In this document: positions 1-7,359 of the stretch, piece after piece
Position numbering within the stretch: position 1 is the stretch's first letter
Layout: every line of letters begins with the position of its first letter
Assembly: GCA_028281075.1 (NCBI GenBank)
Contig: JANQKO010000311.1
Location: 1-11,499, forward strand
DNA length: 11,499 bases
Direction of reading: 5' to 3'
From: Alphaproteobacteria bacterium
Lineage (GTDB): Bacteria; Pseudomonadota; Alphaproteobacteria; GCA-2731375
Translations under genes and position numbers: made by a program
The notes under the pieces: generated by a model
Database searches by the model: none
What the model saw: only the letters and a program-made list of their open reading frames with translations
Told to the model about the DNA's origin: nothing

Positions 1-65
1 CTTTACTTCAACAGCAAGTACAGTGGGGTGACTGTGGTGTCTGACGTCTTTCAGAAGAAATGGCG
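1..65. other. Low-GC foreign-looking edge segment
   Basis: The first 60 bases hold 27 G+C (45%), far below the following gene. The leftward reading frame of the AtuA-like gene enters this segment and ends in residues that do not resemble its family. Forward frame 1 is open from base 1 to about 105, but too short to judge. The segment could be the end of an inserted element, the far side of a deletion or rearrangement junction, or an assembly chimera. No transposon end that I recognise is visible. Confidence 0.4.
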
Positions 66-1132
66 TTGCTGCCATGCACGGGCCGCATGCGCTCGACGAC
101 GATGACGCCGGCGAGGCGTGCCCGGTCCTGCGCGCCGGGGCCGGCATAGGATACCTCGGCCTCGGCCAGCATACCGCCGTCGAAGGCCACCGTCACCTTG
201 AGCCGGTCCGGCCGGGCCGCGCCCGAGGCGTTCGATACCCGCACCCGGTCGCCGCCCTGGTCGTCGACCTCGACGTCGCTGAAATCGGCGACCACGTCGG
301 GGGTGATATAGCCGGCCGGGTCGTGCACCTCGTAGAGAAGCTGTTCCTTCACCGTGCGCGCGGTGACGCAGCCGCCGGCCTCGGCCAGCTTGGTGATCAC
401 CGCCTCGCCGGCGGCGTCGACCTCGGCGATGGGGAAGCCCACATAGGCCAGGTCGGCGACGTCTTTGTAGCCGGGATCGGCGAAGTAGCCGCCGGTGATC
501 TGGGCCGCGCATTCCATCAGGTGGCCGACCATGGTGCCGGCGCCGAGCCGCGGCCAGTCGTCCTCGGCCCAGCCGAAGGCCTGGCGCAGCGGTGCCAGGA
601 ACATGGCGGGATCGGAAACCCGGCCGGCGATGACGATGTCGGCGCCCGCGCTCAGCGCCGGCAGCAGGGCATCGGCGCCGAGATAGGCGTTGGCGCCGAC
701 CACCGGCCGTCCGATACCGGCGACGTCGGTGCCGGGCTCCCAAAGCTCGGTTTCCGGCGTGATCAGCGTGCCGACGTCGTCGCCCTCGACCGCGGCGACG
801 GTCAGCCCGTCCAAGCCCAGCTCGCGGGCGATCTCGACCGTGCGCATGGCCGCGCCGCGCGGATTGGCGACCCCCATATTGGTGATCAGCCGGGTGCCGT
901 GCGCGGCGCAGAGCGGCAGCATGGCGCGCATGCGCCGGTCCAGCAGCGGATTGTAGCCCTTGGTCGGATCGGCGCGCCGGTCGCGATGGCCGAAGGCCAG
1001 CGTGCGCTCGCCAACACATTCGAACACGATGGCGTCCAGCCGGCCCTTGGCGACGAGATCGATGGCCGGATCGAGCCGGTCGGACGAGAAGCCGGCGCCG
1101 GTGCCGATACGGTAGGTCTGCGGGGCGTGCAT
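8..1132 (-). CDS. AtuA-like (DUF1446) protein, C-terminus apparently disrupted near the window edge
   Basis: The N-terminus (YRIGTGAGFSSDR) followed by conserved blocks such as VFECVGERTLA, NMGVANPRGA and VIAGRVSDPAMFLAPL is typical of the acyclic terpene utilisation AtuA / DUF1446 family. Members sit in catabolic gene clusters, often next to CoA-dependent enzymes; the exact reaction is not settled. I chose the ATG at 1132 because the family starts just before the RIGTGAG block; a GTG at 1150 would add six residues. Family-like sequence continues to about ARLAGVIVVERMR, then the last ~20 codons (ending in PHCTCC) look unlike the family and coincide with a fall in GC, so the 3' end is probably replaced or chimeric. 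It diverges from the MFS operon and probably belongs to the same catabolic locus. No signal peptide or membrane segment is seen. Family call fairly sure; function unknown. Confidence 0.8.
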   Translation of the reverse strand: MHAPQTYRIGTGAGFSSDRLDPAIDLVAKGRLDAIVFECVGERTLAFGHRDRRADPTKGYNPLLDRRMRAMLPLCAAHGTRLITNMGVANPRGAAMRTVEIARELGLDGLTVAAVEGDDVGTLITPETELWEPGTDVAGIGRPVVGANAYLGADALLPALSAGADIVIAGRVSDPAMFLAPLRQAFGWAEDDWPRLGAGTMVGHLMECAAQITGGYFADPGYKDVADLAYVGFPIAEVDAAGEAVITKLAEAGGCVTARTVKEQLLYEVHDPAGYITPDVVADFSDVEVDDQGGDRVRVSNASGAARPDRLKVTVAFDGGMLAEAEVSYAGPGAQDRARLAGVIVVERMRPVHGSNAISSERRQTPQSPHCTCC

Positions 1133-1193
1133 GGCTGGCGAGCCTAGCACAGGCTATCCGCTGTCATGGACATGCTTTAGCCTGCGGCCACCC
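1133..1193. promoter_or_regulatory. Divergent promoter region between AtuA-like gene and MFS gene
   Basis: These 61 bases separate two divergent start codons and must hold both transcription starts unless the genes start further upstream. A short inverted repeat, AGCCT at 1141-1145 and AGGCT at 1151-1155, has a third copy of AGCCT at 1180-1184 (frame TAGCCTG). This could be an operator, but it is short. I see no convincing -35/-10 pair and no strong Shine-Dalgarno before either start. Confidence 0.35.
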
Positions 1194-2420
1194 ATGTCGA
1201 ACGATGCCCGTCGCATCGCGCGTAACGCGGCCCTGATCCTGGGCACGTGTTTCTCGCTCAACCTGCTGACCCGTGGCGCGGTGGAGACCTACGCCGTCTT
1301 CCTGCTGCCGCTGGCGGCGGATTTCGGCTGGGACCGGACCGCCGTCTCCGGGGTCTATTCGCTGGCCTTCATCGTTCTCGGCACCTCCGGACCGGCGATC
1401 GGCTGGCTGTTCGACCGCTACGGACCGACACGGATCTACCTGCTCGGCATCGCCTGCATGGTGGCCGCCATGCTGCTGGCCGCGCAGGCGACGGCGCTCT
1501 GGCACTTCTACGCGGTGATGGGGCTGCTGCTGGGTTTCGGCGCCGGCTGCGTCGGCAGCGTGCCGACGGCGACACTGCTGAGCCGCTGGTTCCAGCGCCG
1601 CCTCAATTCGGCGCTGGCGGTGGCCTATGCCTCCGGCGGCATCGGCATCATGCTGCTGGCGCCGACGGCGCAATATCTGATCGACGCCTACGGCTGGCGC
1701 ACGGCCTATCTGGCGCTGGCGGCGCTGCTCTGCGCCGCCCTGCCGCTGGTCCTGGTGATCCGCCTGACGCGCGCGGCCGAGGGCGATCCCCGCCAGGCCG
1801 TCGCCCGGGCGCGGGCCGGGCGGGCCGAGGCCGGCCTGACCCTGCGGCAGGCGGTCCGGACCACTGCCTTCTGGGGACTGATCTGGACCTTCTGCCTGAC
1901 CGGCACCGGCATGTATACGGTGATGCTGCAGACACCGGCGTTCCTGACCGAGATCGGCTATACGCCACAGGCCGCCGCGCGGGCCTTCGGCCTGGTCGGC
2001 GTACTGGCGCCGGTGGGCATGATCAGCTTCGGCTGGCTGGGCGACCGGATCGGCCGCCGGCGCGCCATCCTGCTGAGCTACGGCCTGACGCTGGGCGGCA
2101 TCGCCTGCCTGCTGGGGCTGGCCCGGCAGCCCTCGTTCCTGCTGCTGGCCGGCTTCGTCTGCCTGTTCGGCGGCAGCTTCGGTTCCCGGGGGCCGGCCAT
2201 CACCACCGTGGCCGCCACCGTCTTCCGGGGGCCGCATCTCGGCCGGATCTATGGCTGCGTCACCATCGGCATGGGCTTCGGCGGTGGGCTGGGCGCCTAT
2301 TTCGGCGGCTTCTGGCACGACGCCACCGGCGGCTACGAAGCCGGCATGATCTTCGCCTTCGTCATGATCACGCTCGGCAGCCTGCCGTTCATCCTGGTGC
2401 GGGCGATAGCGAAGTCCTGA
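1194..2420 (+). CDS. Major facilitator superfamily transporter
   Basis: A 408-residue protein with about twelve hydrophobic segments, the usual MFS length, acting in the inner membrane. The motif A loop between TM2 and TM3 is visible at about residues 70-80 (GWLFDRYGPTR), and its counterpart in the second half at about 278-290 (GWLGDRIGRRR). A central hydrophilic loop (about residues 195-225, rich in Arg and Ala) separates the two six-helix halves. The block GSFGSRGPAI near residue 330 is typical of the monocarboxylate/organic-acid-like MFS subgroup common in proteobacterial catabolic clusters. The ATG at 1194 was chosen because an upstream GTG-type start would run into the divergent gene's start and add 21 non-family residues. 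It leads the rightward operon; substrate is probably an organic acid handled by the CoA enzymes downstream (inference). Confidence 0.9.
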   Translation: MSNDARRIARNAALILGTCFSLNLLTRGAVETYAVFLLPLAADFGWDRTAVSGVYSLAFIVLGTSGPAIGWLFDRYGPTRIYLLGIACMVAAMLLAAQATALWHFYAVMGLLLGFGAGCVGSVPTATLLSRWFQRRLNSALAVAYASGGIGIMLLAPTAQYLIDAYGWRTAYLALAALLCAALPLVLVIRLTRAAEGDPRQAVARARAGRAEAGLTLRQAVRTTAFWGLIWTFCLTGTGMYTVMLQTPAFLTEIGYTPQAAARAFGLVGVLAPVGMISFGWLGDRIGRRRAILLSYGLTLGGIACLLGLARQPSFLLLAGFVCLFGGSFGSRGPAITTVAATVFRGPHLGRIYGCVTIGMGFGGGLGAYFGGFWHDATGGYEAGMIFAFVMITLGSLPFILVRAIAKS

Positions 2421-2441
2421 CAATCCTGGTATGAAGGTCGG

Positions 2442-2819
2442 ATGCACCAGGGACTGATCGCGCAGGACAGCGAGCTTCGCCGCTACGCGCCGCCGGGCCA
2501 TGCCGGCACGGTTAACGTGCGCCTGGTGGAGAAGGAATTCTGCGGCGCCTTCGAAATGATCCACGGCACCATCGCCCCCGGCGGCGAGGCCGAACGGCAC
2601 CGGCACGAGCGCGAGCACCAGGTGATCTACCTGCTGGACGGCGAGGCCATGGTCGAACTCGGCGACGCGCCCGCGGTGCGCTGCGGCGCTGGCGCGGTGA
2701 TCCGCATTCCACCACGGCTGGACCACCGCCTGGTCAATACCGGCCCGACACCCTTGAAGCTTATCGTGCTCTACAGTCCGCCTCTGCCGCCGCGCGACGA
2801 CACACCGATCGGGGAGTGA
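2442..2819 (+). CDS. Small single-domain cupin protein
   Basis: A 125-residue protein with one cupin beta-barrel. Motif 1 is seen as G47-x5-H53-R-H55 followed by H59 and G67; motif 2 as G84-x5-P90-x4-H95-x3-N99. The likely metal ligands are H53, H55, H59 and H95, with His replacing the Glu of the textbook motif, as also occurs in other small cupins. An AAGG at 2434-2437 precedes the ATG closely. The gene lies 21 bases after the MFS gene and 6 bases before the CoA-transferase pair, so it is co-transcribed. Single-domain cupins in such operons may be isomerases, dioxygenases or ligand-binding proteins; the sequence does not decide which. No signal peptide. Confidence 0.85.
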   Translation: MHQGLIAQDSELRRYAPPGHAGTVNVRLVEKEFCGAFEMIHGTIAPGGEAERHRHEREHQVIYLLDGEAMVELGDAPAVRCGAGAVIRIPPRLDHRLVNTGPTPLKLIVLYSPPLPPRDDTPIGE

Positions 2820-2825
2820 ACACAG

Positions 2826-3653
2826 ATGGAAGACCTGATCCTGCCGGATACCGACAGCCTCGCGGCCCGCGTCGCCGACGGCGCCAGGCTGGCGATCGTC
2901 AAGAACAAGAGCGGCGTGCCCATGGCCACCGTGCGGGCGCTGATCCGTCGCGGCGTCAGGGATCTGCACGTGATCGGCGTGCCGACCAGCGGCCTGCCGA
3001 TCGACATGCTGGTCGGCGCCGGCTGCGTGGCGACGGTGGAATCGGCGGGCGTGACGCTGGACGAGTTCGGCCAGTCGCCATGCTTCGGCCGCGCCGCCAA
3101 GGCCGGCGACATCCGCCTGATGGATTCGACCTGTCCGGCCGTCTATGCCGGCCTGCAGGCGGCCGAGAAGGGCATTCCGTTCATGCCGCTGCGCGGGCTG
3201 ATCGGCTCGGACATCGCCCGCTACCGCGCCGACTACAAGGTGATCGAGAACCCGTTCGGCGAGAACGATCCGATCGTCGCCCTGCCGGCGATCCAGCCGG
3301 ACGTGGCCCTGATCCACGCGCCGTTCGCGGACGCCCATGGCAACGTCTGGATCGGCCGCCAGCGCGAGCTGCTGCTGATGGCCCACGCCGCCCGCGAGAC
3401 CCTGGTCACGGTCGAGGAGATCGTCGACGGCGACCTGTTGCGGGACGAGAGGCTGGCGCCGGCGGTCATTCCGGCCTTCTACGTCCATTGCGTCGCCGTG
3501 GCCGAGAAGGGCGCCTGGCCGCTGAACCTGCCGGGCCGCTACGACGAGGACGAGGCGCATCTGGCGCTCTATGCCCGGCAGGCGGCGACACCGGCGGGCT
3601 TCGCGGCCTATCTCGCCGAATACGTGACCGGCGCCCGTGCCGCCGCCGAGTAG
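2826..3653 (+). CDS. Family I CoA-transferase-like protein, subunit A
   Basis: A 275-residue alpha subunit of the GctA/AtoD/IpdA type (CoA_trans fold). Conserved parts include the N-terminal block around residues 40-66 (RRGVRDLHVIGVP then GLPIDMLVGAG), the block GLQAAEKGIPFMPLRG at 109-124, and the late block FADAHGNVWIG followed by ETLVTVEEIVDGD. It would act in the cytoplasm as a heteromer with the next gene's product, on an acyl-CoA. GGGGAG at 2811-2816 lies nine bases before the ATG, the best ribosome binding site of this operon, and overlaps the end of the cupin gene. Its stop is 13 bases from the preferred start of subunit B, which implies translational coupling. Whether the pair transfers CoA or hydrolyses a C-C bond depends on subunit B, which lacks the usual nucleophile. 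Confidence 0.88.
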   Translation: MEDLILPDTDSLAARVADGARLAIVKNKSGVPMATVRALIRRGVRDLHVIGVPTSGLPIDMLVGAGCVATVESAGVTLDEFGQSPCFGRAAKAGDIRLMDSTCPAVYAGLQAAEKGIPFMPLRGLIGSDIARYRADYKVIENPFGENDPIVALPAIQPDVALIHAPFADAHGNVWIGRQRELLLMAHAARETLVTVEEIVDGDLLRDERLAPAVIPAFYVHCVAVAEKGAWPLNLPGRYDEDEAHLALYARQAATPAGFAAYLAEYVTGARAAAE

Positions 3654-3666
3654 CGGGCGAACGGCG

Positions 3667-4416
3667 TTGGACTACCGCGCGGAAGAACTGCTGATCTGCA
3701 CCGTCGCCGACCTCCTGGCCGGCGTCGGGCACATCGCCGTCGGCGTCTCCTCGCCGATCCCGGGCTCGGCCGCCCTGCTGACCCGCGAGCTGTCGGGCGG
3801 CAGGACGAAAGTGTCGGTCCTGAACAGCGACAACCTGCAGTTCTGGACCGACGGCGGGGTCGAGATCTTCGACTGCGCCGGACAGGGGCGGATCGACGCC
3901 TTCTTTCTCGGCGGCGGCCAGATCGACGGCCAGGCCAACATCAACCTGGTCGGCGTCGGCGACTATCCGCGCCAGAAGGTGCGCTGGTCGGGCTCGTTCG
4001 GTTCGGCCTATCTCTACTACCTGGTGCCGCGGGTGATCCTGTTCCGCGAGGAACACACGCGCCGGGTCATGGTCGAGAAGGTGGATTTCGTCTCGGCCCC
4101 CGGCAGCTCGGCCGACAACGTGCATCGGCCGGGCGGCCCCCATGCCATGGTCACCGGCCTCTGCGTCTTCGGATTCGACAAGGAACGGCGGCGGTTTCAC
4201 CTGAAGTCCGTGCATCCCGGCCATACGGTCGAGGAGGTGCGCGACCATACCGGCTTTGATTTCGATCTGCCCGACACGGTGCCGGAGACCCCGGCGCCGA
4301 CGCCCGAGCTGCTGAACCTGATCCGCGACAGGATCAGCCACCGCATCGCCGATCCCTACCCGAAGTTCGCCGCCCAGGTCTTCGGTATCGGCGTCCCGGC
4401 CACCGCGGCCGGCTGA
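3667..4416 (+). CDS. Family I CoA-transferase-like protein, subunit B, catalytic Glu replaced
   Basis: A 249-residue beta subunit of the GctB/IpdB type. The blocks DAFFLGGGQIDGQANIN, VGDYPRQKVRWSGS and VEKVDFVSAPG line up with glutaconate CoA-transferase beta subunits as I remember them. In those enzymes the nucleophilic Glu lies in a V-E-S-G stretch; here the equivalent reads V-L-N53-S-D-N (Asn codon at 3823-3825). IpdAB, the actinobacterial steroid ring-cleaving hydrolase, is a known family member that also lacks this Glu, so hydrolase activity on a cyclic acyl-CoA is plausible. I chose the TTG at 3667 because family members start just before an xYxxxELxI block; a GTG at 3637 inside subunit A would give 259 residues and is the main alternative. 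No clear Shine-Dalgarno supports either start. Confidence 0.85.
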   Translation: MDYRAEELLICTVADLLAGVGHIAVGVSSPIPGSAALLTRELSGGRTKVSVLNSDNLQFWTDGGVEIFDCAGQGRIDAFFLGGGQIDGQANINLVGVGDYPRQKVRWSGSFGSAYLYYLVPRVILFREEHTRRVMVEKVDFVSAPGSSADNVHRPGGPHAMVTGLCVFGFDKERRRFHLKSVHPGHTVEEVRDHTGFDFDLPDTVPETPAPTPELLNLIRDRISHRIADPYPKFAAQVFGIGVPATAAG

Positions 4417-4444
4417 CAACCGCAAGACAAACGGAACCCGTCGA

Positions 4445-5659
4445 ATGAACGATACTGCCCGCGCCGGCGCGCTCGCCGGCTTCAAGGTCATCGACCTGAC
4501 ACGCGTGCTGGGCGGTCCCTACTGCACGCAGATCCTGTCGGACTATGGCGCCGAGGTGATCAAGATCGAGCCGCCGCAGGGCGACGAGGTGCGCGACTGG
4601 GGACCGCCGTTCAAGGACGGCCTGTCGGCCTATTTCGCCGGCGTCAACCGCAACAAGCGCTCGATCGCGCTGGACCTGCGCCAGGAGGCCGGCCGCGAGG
4701 TGCTGGTCCGCCTGCTGGACGACGCCGACGTGCTGATCGAGAACTTCAAGGTCGGTACCTTGGCGAAGTGGGGCCTGGGCTACGAGGAGGTGCTGGCCAA
4801 GCGCTTTCCGCGCCTGATCTACTGCACCATCACCGGCTTCGGCGCCGAGGGGCCGTTCGGCGGCTTCCCGGGCTACGACGCCGTGGTGCAGGCGCTGGCC
4901 GGCGATATCTCGATCAACGGCTCGGCCGAGTCCGGCTCGATCCGCATCGGCACGCCGCTGGTCGATCTCGGCACCGGCCTCTATGCCGCCATCGGCATCC
5001 TGGCCGCGGCCGAGGAACGCCGCCGGTCGGGCAAGGGACAGCGGGTCGACGCGACGCTGTTCGATACCGGCATCGCGCTGCTGCATCCGCACGCGGCGAA
5101 CTACTTCATGTCGGGCAAGGCGCCGACCCTGACCGGCAACTCGCATCCCAACATCTCGCCCTACGACCAATATCCGACCAGGAAGGGCAACATCTTTCTC
5201 GGCATCGGCAACGACCGGCAGTTCCGCATCCTCTGCGAGGAGCTGGGCAAGCCGGCACTGACACAGGACCCGCGCTTCCTGCACAACCCCGAGCGGGTCG
5301 AGAACCGCGCCGCGCTGAATGCCGAGCTGACGGCCCTGCTGGCCGATCACGAGGCCGAGGACATCTCCAGCCGGCTGCTGGCGCGCGGCGCGCCGGCCGG
5401 CGCCGTGCTGACGGTGCCGGAGGTCATGGAGCACCCGCATACGGCGGCGCGCGAGATGACCGTCGAGCTCGACGGCTACCGCGGCACGGGCATGGCCCTG
5501 AAGTTCGGCCGCACGCCCGGCGGCGTCCGTGGCAAGCCGCCGCTGTTCGGCACCTCGACGCGCGAGGTGCTGGCCGAGGCCGGCTACAGCGCGGCCGAGA
5601 TCGACGACATGTTCGCCAGCGGCATCGCCCTCGACGAACGGCAGAAGCCGCCGGCCTGA
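4445..5659 (+). CDS. CaiB/BaiF (family III) CoA-transferase
   Basis: A 404-residue protein of usual family III length, related to formyl-CoA:oxalate and succinyl-CoA-dependent transferases. The N-terminal block KVIDLTRVLGGPYCTQILSD and GAEVIKIEPPQGD, the block NRNKRSIALDL, and LIENFKVGTLAKWGLGYE are family hallmarks. The catalytic Asp that forms the acyl anhydride is D174, in GTPLVDLGTGLYAA. The enzyme would move CoA from a donor thioester to the pathway's acid in the cytoplasm, working as an interlocked dimer in the known family. It follows subunit B after 28 bases and is the last gene of the rightward operon; its stop is only six bases from the stop of the convergent marR gene, with no recognisable terminator between. 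Acid substrate unknown. Confidence 0.93.
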   Translation: MNDTARAGALAGFKVIDLTRVLGGPYCTQILSDYGAEVIKIEPPQGDEVRDWGPPFKDGLSAYFAGVNRNKRSIALDLRQEAGREVLVRLLDDADVLIENFKVGTLAKWGLGYEEVLAKRFPRLIYCTITGFGAEGPFGGFPGYDAVVQALAGDISINGSAESGSIRIGTPLVDLGTGLYAAIGILAAAEERRRSGKGQRVDATLFDTGIALLHPHAANYFMSGKAPTLTGNSHPNISPYDQYPTRKGNIFLGIGNDRQFRILCEELGKPALTQDPRFLHNPERVENRAALNAELTALLADHEAEDISSRLLARGAPAGAVLTVPEVMEHPHTAAREMTVELDGYRGTGMALKFGRTPGGVRGKPPLFGTSTREVLAEAGYSAAEIDDMFASGIALDERQKPPA

Positions 5660-5665
5660 CGGCCC

Positions 5666-6145
5666 TCAAAGCCCGGCGATTTTCCGCAACGCCTTCAGCA
5701 GGGCGCGGCGCTCGCTCGCCGAAAGCCGCGCGGCGATCCGGTCTTCGGCCCGCGCGCCGGCGTCACGCAGTTCCTTCAATACCTCGGCGCCGGCCGCCGT
5801 GGTTTCGAGAAAGAACGCCCGCCGGTCCTCGCGCGAGCGGCTGCGCCTGATCAGGCCGCGCTCTTCCAACAGGTCGATGGCGCCGACGACGATGGACGGG
5901 TCAACTAGGATCAGCTCGGCCAGGCGCCGCTGGGTCAGGAACTGGTTCAGCGACGCCAGCTCCAGAATGCCGTATTGGAAGCTGTTCAGGCCGGACGACT
6001 CGAACGCCTCGGCATAGGCCGCCTGAGAAATCAGATGTGTGCGCCGCGCCAGGTGGCCCACGGCCTCGCGCAGACAGCCCCACTCGATCGATGACGGTTC
6101 CGGGATGGAGGAACGGTTCTTTCTCGGTTGTCTCATCGGCATCAT
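5666..6145 (-). CDS. MarR-family transcriptional regulator
   Basis: A 159-residue winged-helix regulator. The helix-turn-helix lies around residues 70-100 (QRRLAELILVDPSIV then DLLEERGLIRR), followed by the wing with the family's DRR signature (SREDRRAFFLETTAAG, about 104-119) and a C-terminal dimerisation helix. The start is uncertain: ATG codons at 6145, 6142 and 6136 all give typical MarR lengths, while an ATG at 6190 would give 174 residues with an atypical leader; none has a strong Shine-Dalgarno. It is divergent from the TRAP transporter operon and shares its AT-rich upstream region, so the simplest reading is control of that operon and of itself, released or triggered by a small aromatic or acidic ligand (inference from family behaviour). 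Confidence 0.9.
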   Translation of the reverse strand: MMPMRQPRKNRSSIPEPSSIEWGCLREAVGHLARRTHLISQAAYAEAFESSGLNSFQYGILELASLNQFLTQRRLAELILVDPSIVVGAIDLLEERGLIRRSRSREDRRAFFLETTAAGAEVLKELRDAGARAEDRIAARLSASERRALLKALRKIAGL

Positions 6146-6243
6146 CGTGAACTGACGGGTAGGGCGGCCTGCGGCGCACCGGTGCCCCATCCTCGCATGT
6201 CACCGCGTCGGCCGCCGGGACGATCTGCATCATGAATGGTTTA

Positions 6244-6286
6244 AAATTAATTGACAATCATAATCATTTTGTTTCTCAATTAATTT
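6244..6286. promoter_or_regulatory. Perfect 11-bp inverted repeat, putative operator in marR-dctP spacer
   Basis: AAATTAATTGA at 6244-6254 is repeated in perfect inverted form, TCAATTAATTT, at 6276-6286. Arm centres are 32 bases apart, about three helical turns, and each arm contains the self-palindrome AATTAATT, so two dimers could bind the same face of the helix. The repeat lies between the MarR gene and dctP in the most AT-rich stretch of the window. A TTGACA (6251-6256) and a TTGACG (6285-6290) resemble -35 boxes, but I find no good -10 at proper spacing. It is most likely the operator/promoter zone of both divergent units. Confidence 0.6.
6253..6271. promoter_or_regulatory. Fur-box-like 19-mer between the operator arms
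   Basis: GACAATCATAATCATTTTG matches the classical Fur consensus GATAATGATAATCATTATC at 15 of 19 positions. It overlaps the left arm of the inverted repeat by two bases and sits about 95 bases before the dctP start. AT-richness raises the chance of a coincidental match, and many alphaproteobacteria use Irr or RirA rather than a classical Fur. Iron control would make sense for a downstream protein with two [4Fe-4S] clusters, but this is inference. Confidence 0.35.
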
Positions 6287-6364
6287 GACGAACTAGAAAG
6301 CGATAAACACCGCGAACCGCCGGCCGGGGGTGGCCCGTTCGCGCGACAACAAGTGGAGGAACCG

Positions 6365-7351
6365 ATGTCGTCACCATCCAAACCGCTGCTGGCCGCCGTG
6401 CTTGCGCTGGCCGGGCTCGTGCTCGCGGCCGGCCCGGTTCACGCCAAGGAACTGAGAGGCCTGGTCAGTTGGCCACCCGTGCTGCAGATCGCCCATATCT
6501 GGCCGGAATTCGGCAAACGCGTCGAAGCGGCCTCCAACGGGGCACTCACGCTGACACGCAGCGGTCCGGAGGTGGTGCCGCCGTTCGAGCAGATCGAGCC
6601 CTTGCAGAACGGCCTGTTCCACGTCCTGCTCACGACCGGCGGCTATCACGCCGGAACGACGCCGATATTGTCGACATTCGACGCGATCTTGCCGGACCCG
6701 GCGAAGATCCGCGCGACCGGCCTGTTCGACTGGGCCGACCGGTTCTACCAGGAGAAGCTGGGCGTCAAGTTGCTGGCGATCGTTCCGACCGGCGCCTATC
6801 AGATCATGACCACCGAGAGGCCCAGCGCGGGCCGGCTGGACGGCATGAAGATCCGCGGCACCTCGGTCTACCATCCGCTGATCCGCAATCTCGGCGCCAG
6901 TCCCGTCGTCCTGCCCGCGCGGGAAGTGTTCCCGGCCCTGCAAAAAGGTGTCGTCGACGGCATCGCCTGGCCGCGCTACGCGGTGGCCATGTTCAAGATG
7001 TACGAGGCCGGCCTGAAGTTTTCGATGCGCCCCTATTACGGACAGGCGACCGCCGGCATCCTGGTCAATCTCGAGACCTTCCAGGCCTTGCCGAAAGACC
7101 AGCAGGCCGTTCTGGTCGAACAGGGCAGGGCGGTCGAGACATGGGCGCTCGGCTACTACGAACGCGTGATCGACGAGGAGGCAGCCTTGCTGGCGTCGAA
7201 GGGCGTCGAATACATCGACTGGGGTCCCACCGCCGGCAACATCCGTAAGTGGTTCGCCGACGGCGTCTGGGACAACGCGGCAAGGATCGATCCCGAAAAC
7301 GTGGCCGCGTTCAAGGCGCTGGTCACGACACGGGGGATGATGAACGACTGA
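6365..7351 (+). CDS. dctP: TRAP transporter substrate-binding protein (DctP type)
   Basis: A 328-residue periplasmic binding protein, normal length for DctP. A signal peptide covers residues 1-27 (Lys6, then a Leu/Ala-rich core, cleavage after VHA). The family's ligand-binding region is visible: R164 in MKIRG corresponds to the Arg that usually clamps the substrate carboxylate, followed by the conserved block LPAREVFPALQKGVVDGIAW at about 183-202. This implies an organic-acid ligand. I chose the ATG at 6365 because GGAGG at 6355-6359 is a strong ribosome binding site for it; a GTG at 6353 would lie on that site. It is the first gene of a four-gene operon with dctQ, dctM and a reductive-dehalogenase-like gene, and is divergent from marR. 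Confidence 0.92.
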   Translation: MSSPSKPLLAAVLALAGLVLAAGPVHAKELRGLVSWPPVLQIAHIWPEFGKRVEAASNGALTLTRSGPEVVPPFEQIEPLQNGLFHVLLTTGGYHAGTTPILSTFDAILPDPAKIRATGLFDWADRFYQEKLGVKLLAIVPTGAYQIMTTERPSAGRLDGMKIRGTSVYHPLIRNLGASPVVLPAREVFPALQKGVVDGIAWPRYAVAMFKMYEAGLKFSMRPYYGQATAGILVNLETFQALPKDQQAVLVEQGRAVETWALGYYERVIDEEAALLASKGVEYIDWGPTAGNIRKWFADGVWDNAARIDPENVAAFKALVTTRGMMND

Positions 7352-7359
7352 ACGTGGAC

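Noticed and set aside
74..1147. Plus-strand open frame of 357 codons across the AtuA-like gene
   Set aside because: It is antisense to a recognisable family and its translation is low-complexity, rich in Gly, Arg, His and Asp.
1164..3560. Very long minus-strand open frame (798 codons) opposite the MFS, cupin and CoA-transferase genes
   Set aside because: It is a product of high GC at third codon positions; its translation is Arg/Gln/His/Ala-rich without domains, and the plus strand here has three clear gene families.
4334..5440. Minus-strand open frame opposite the CaiB/BaiF gene
   Set aside because: No domain is recognisable, and the plus strand has catalytic and family motifs throughout.
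6302..6307. GATAAA as a -10 box for dctP with TTGACG at 6285-6290
   Set aside because: The spacing of 11 bases is too short for a sigma-70 promoter.
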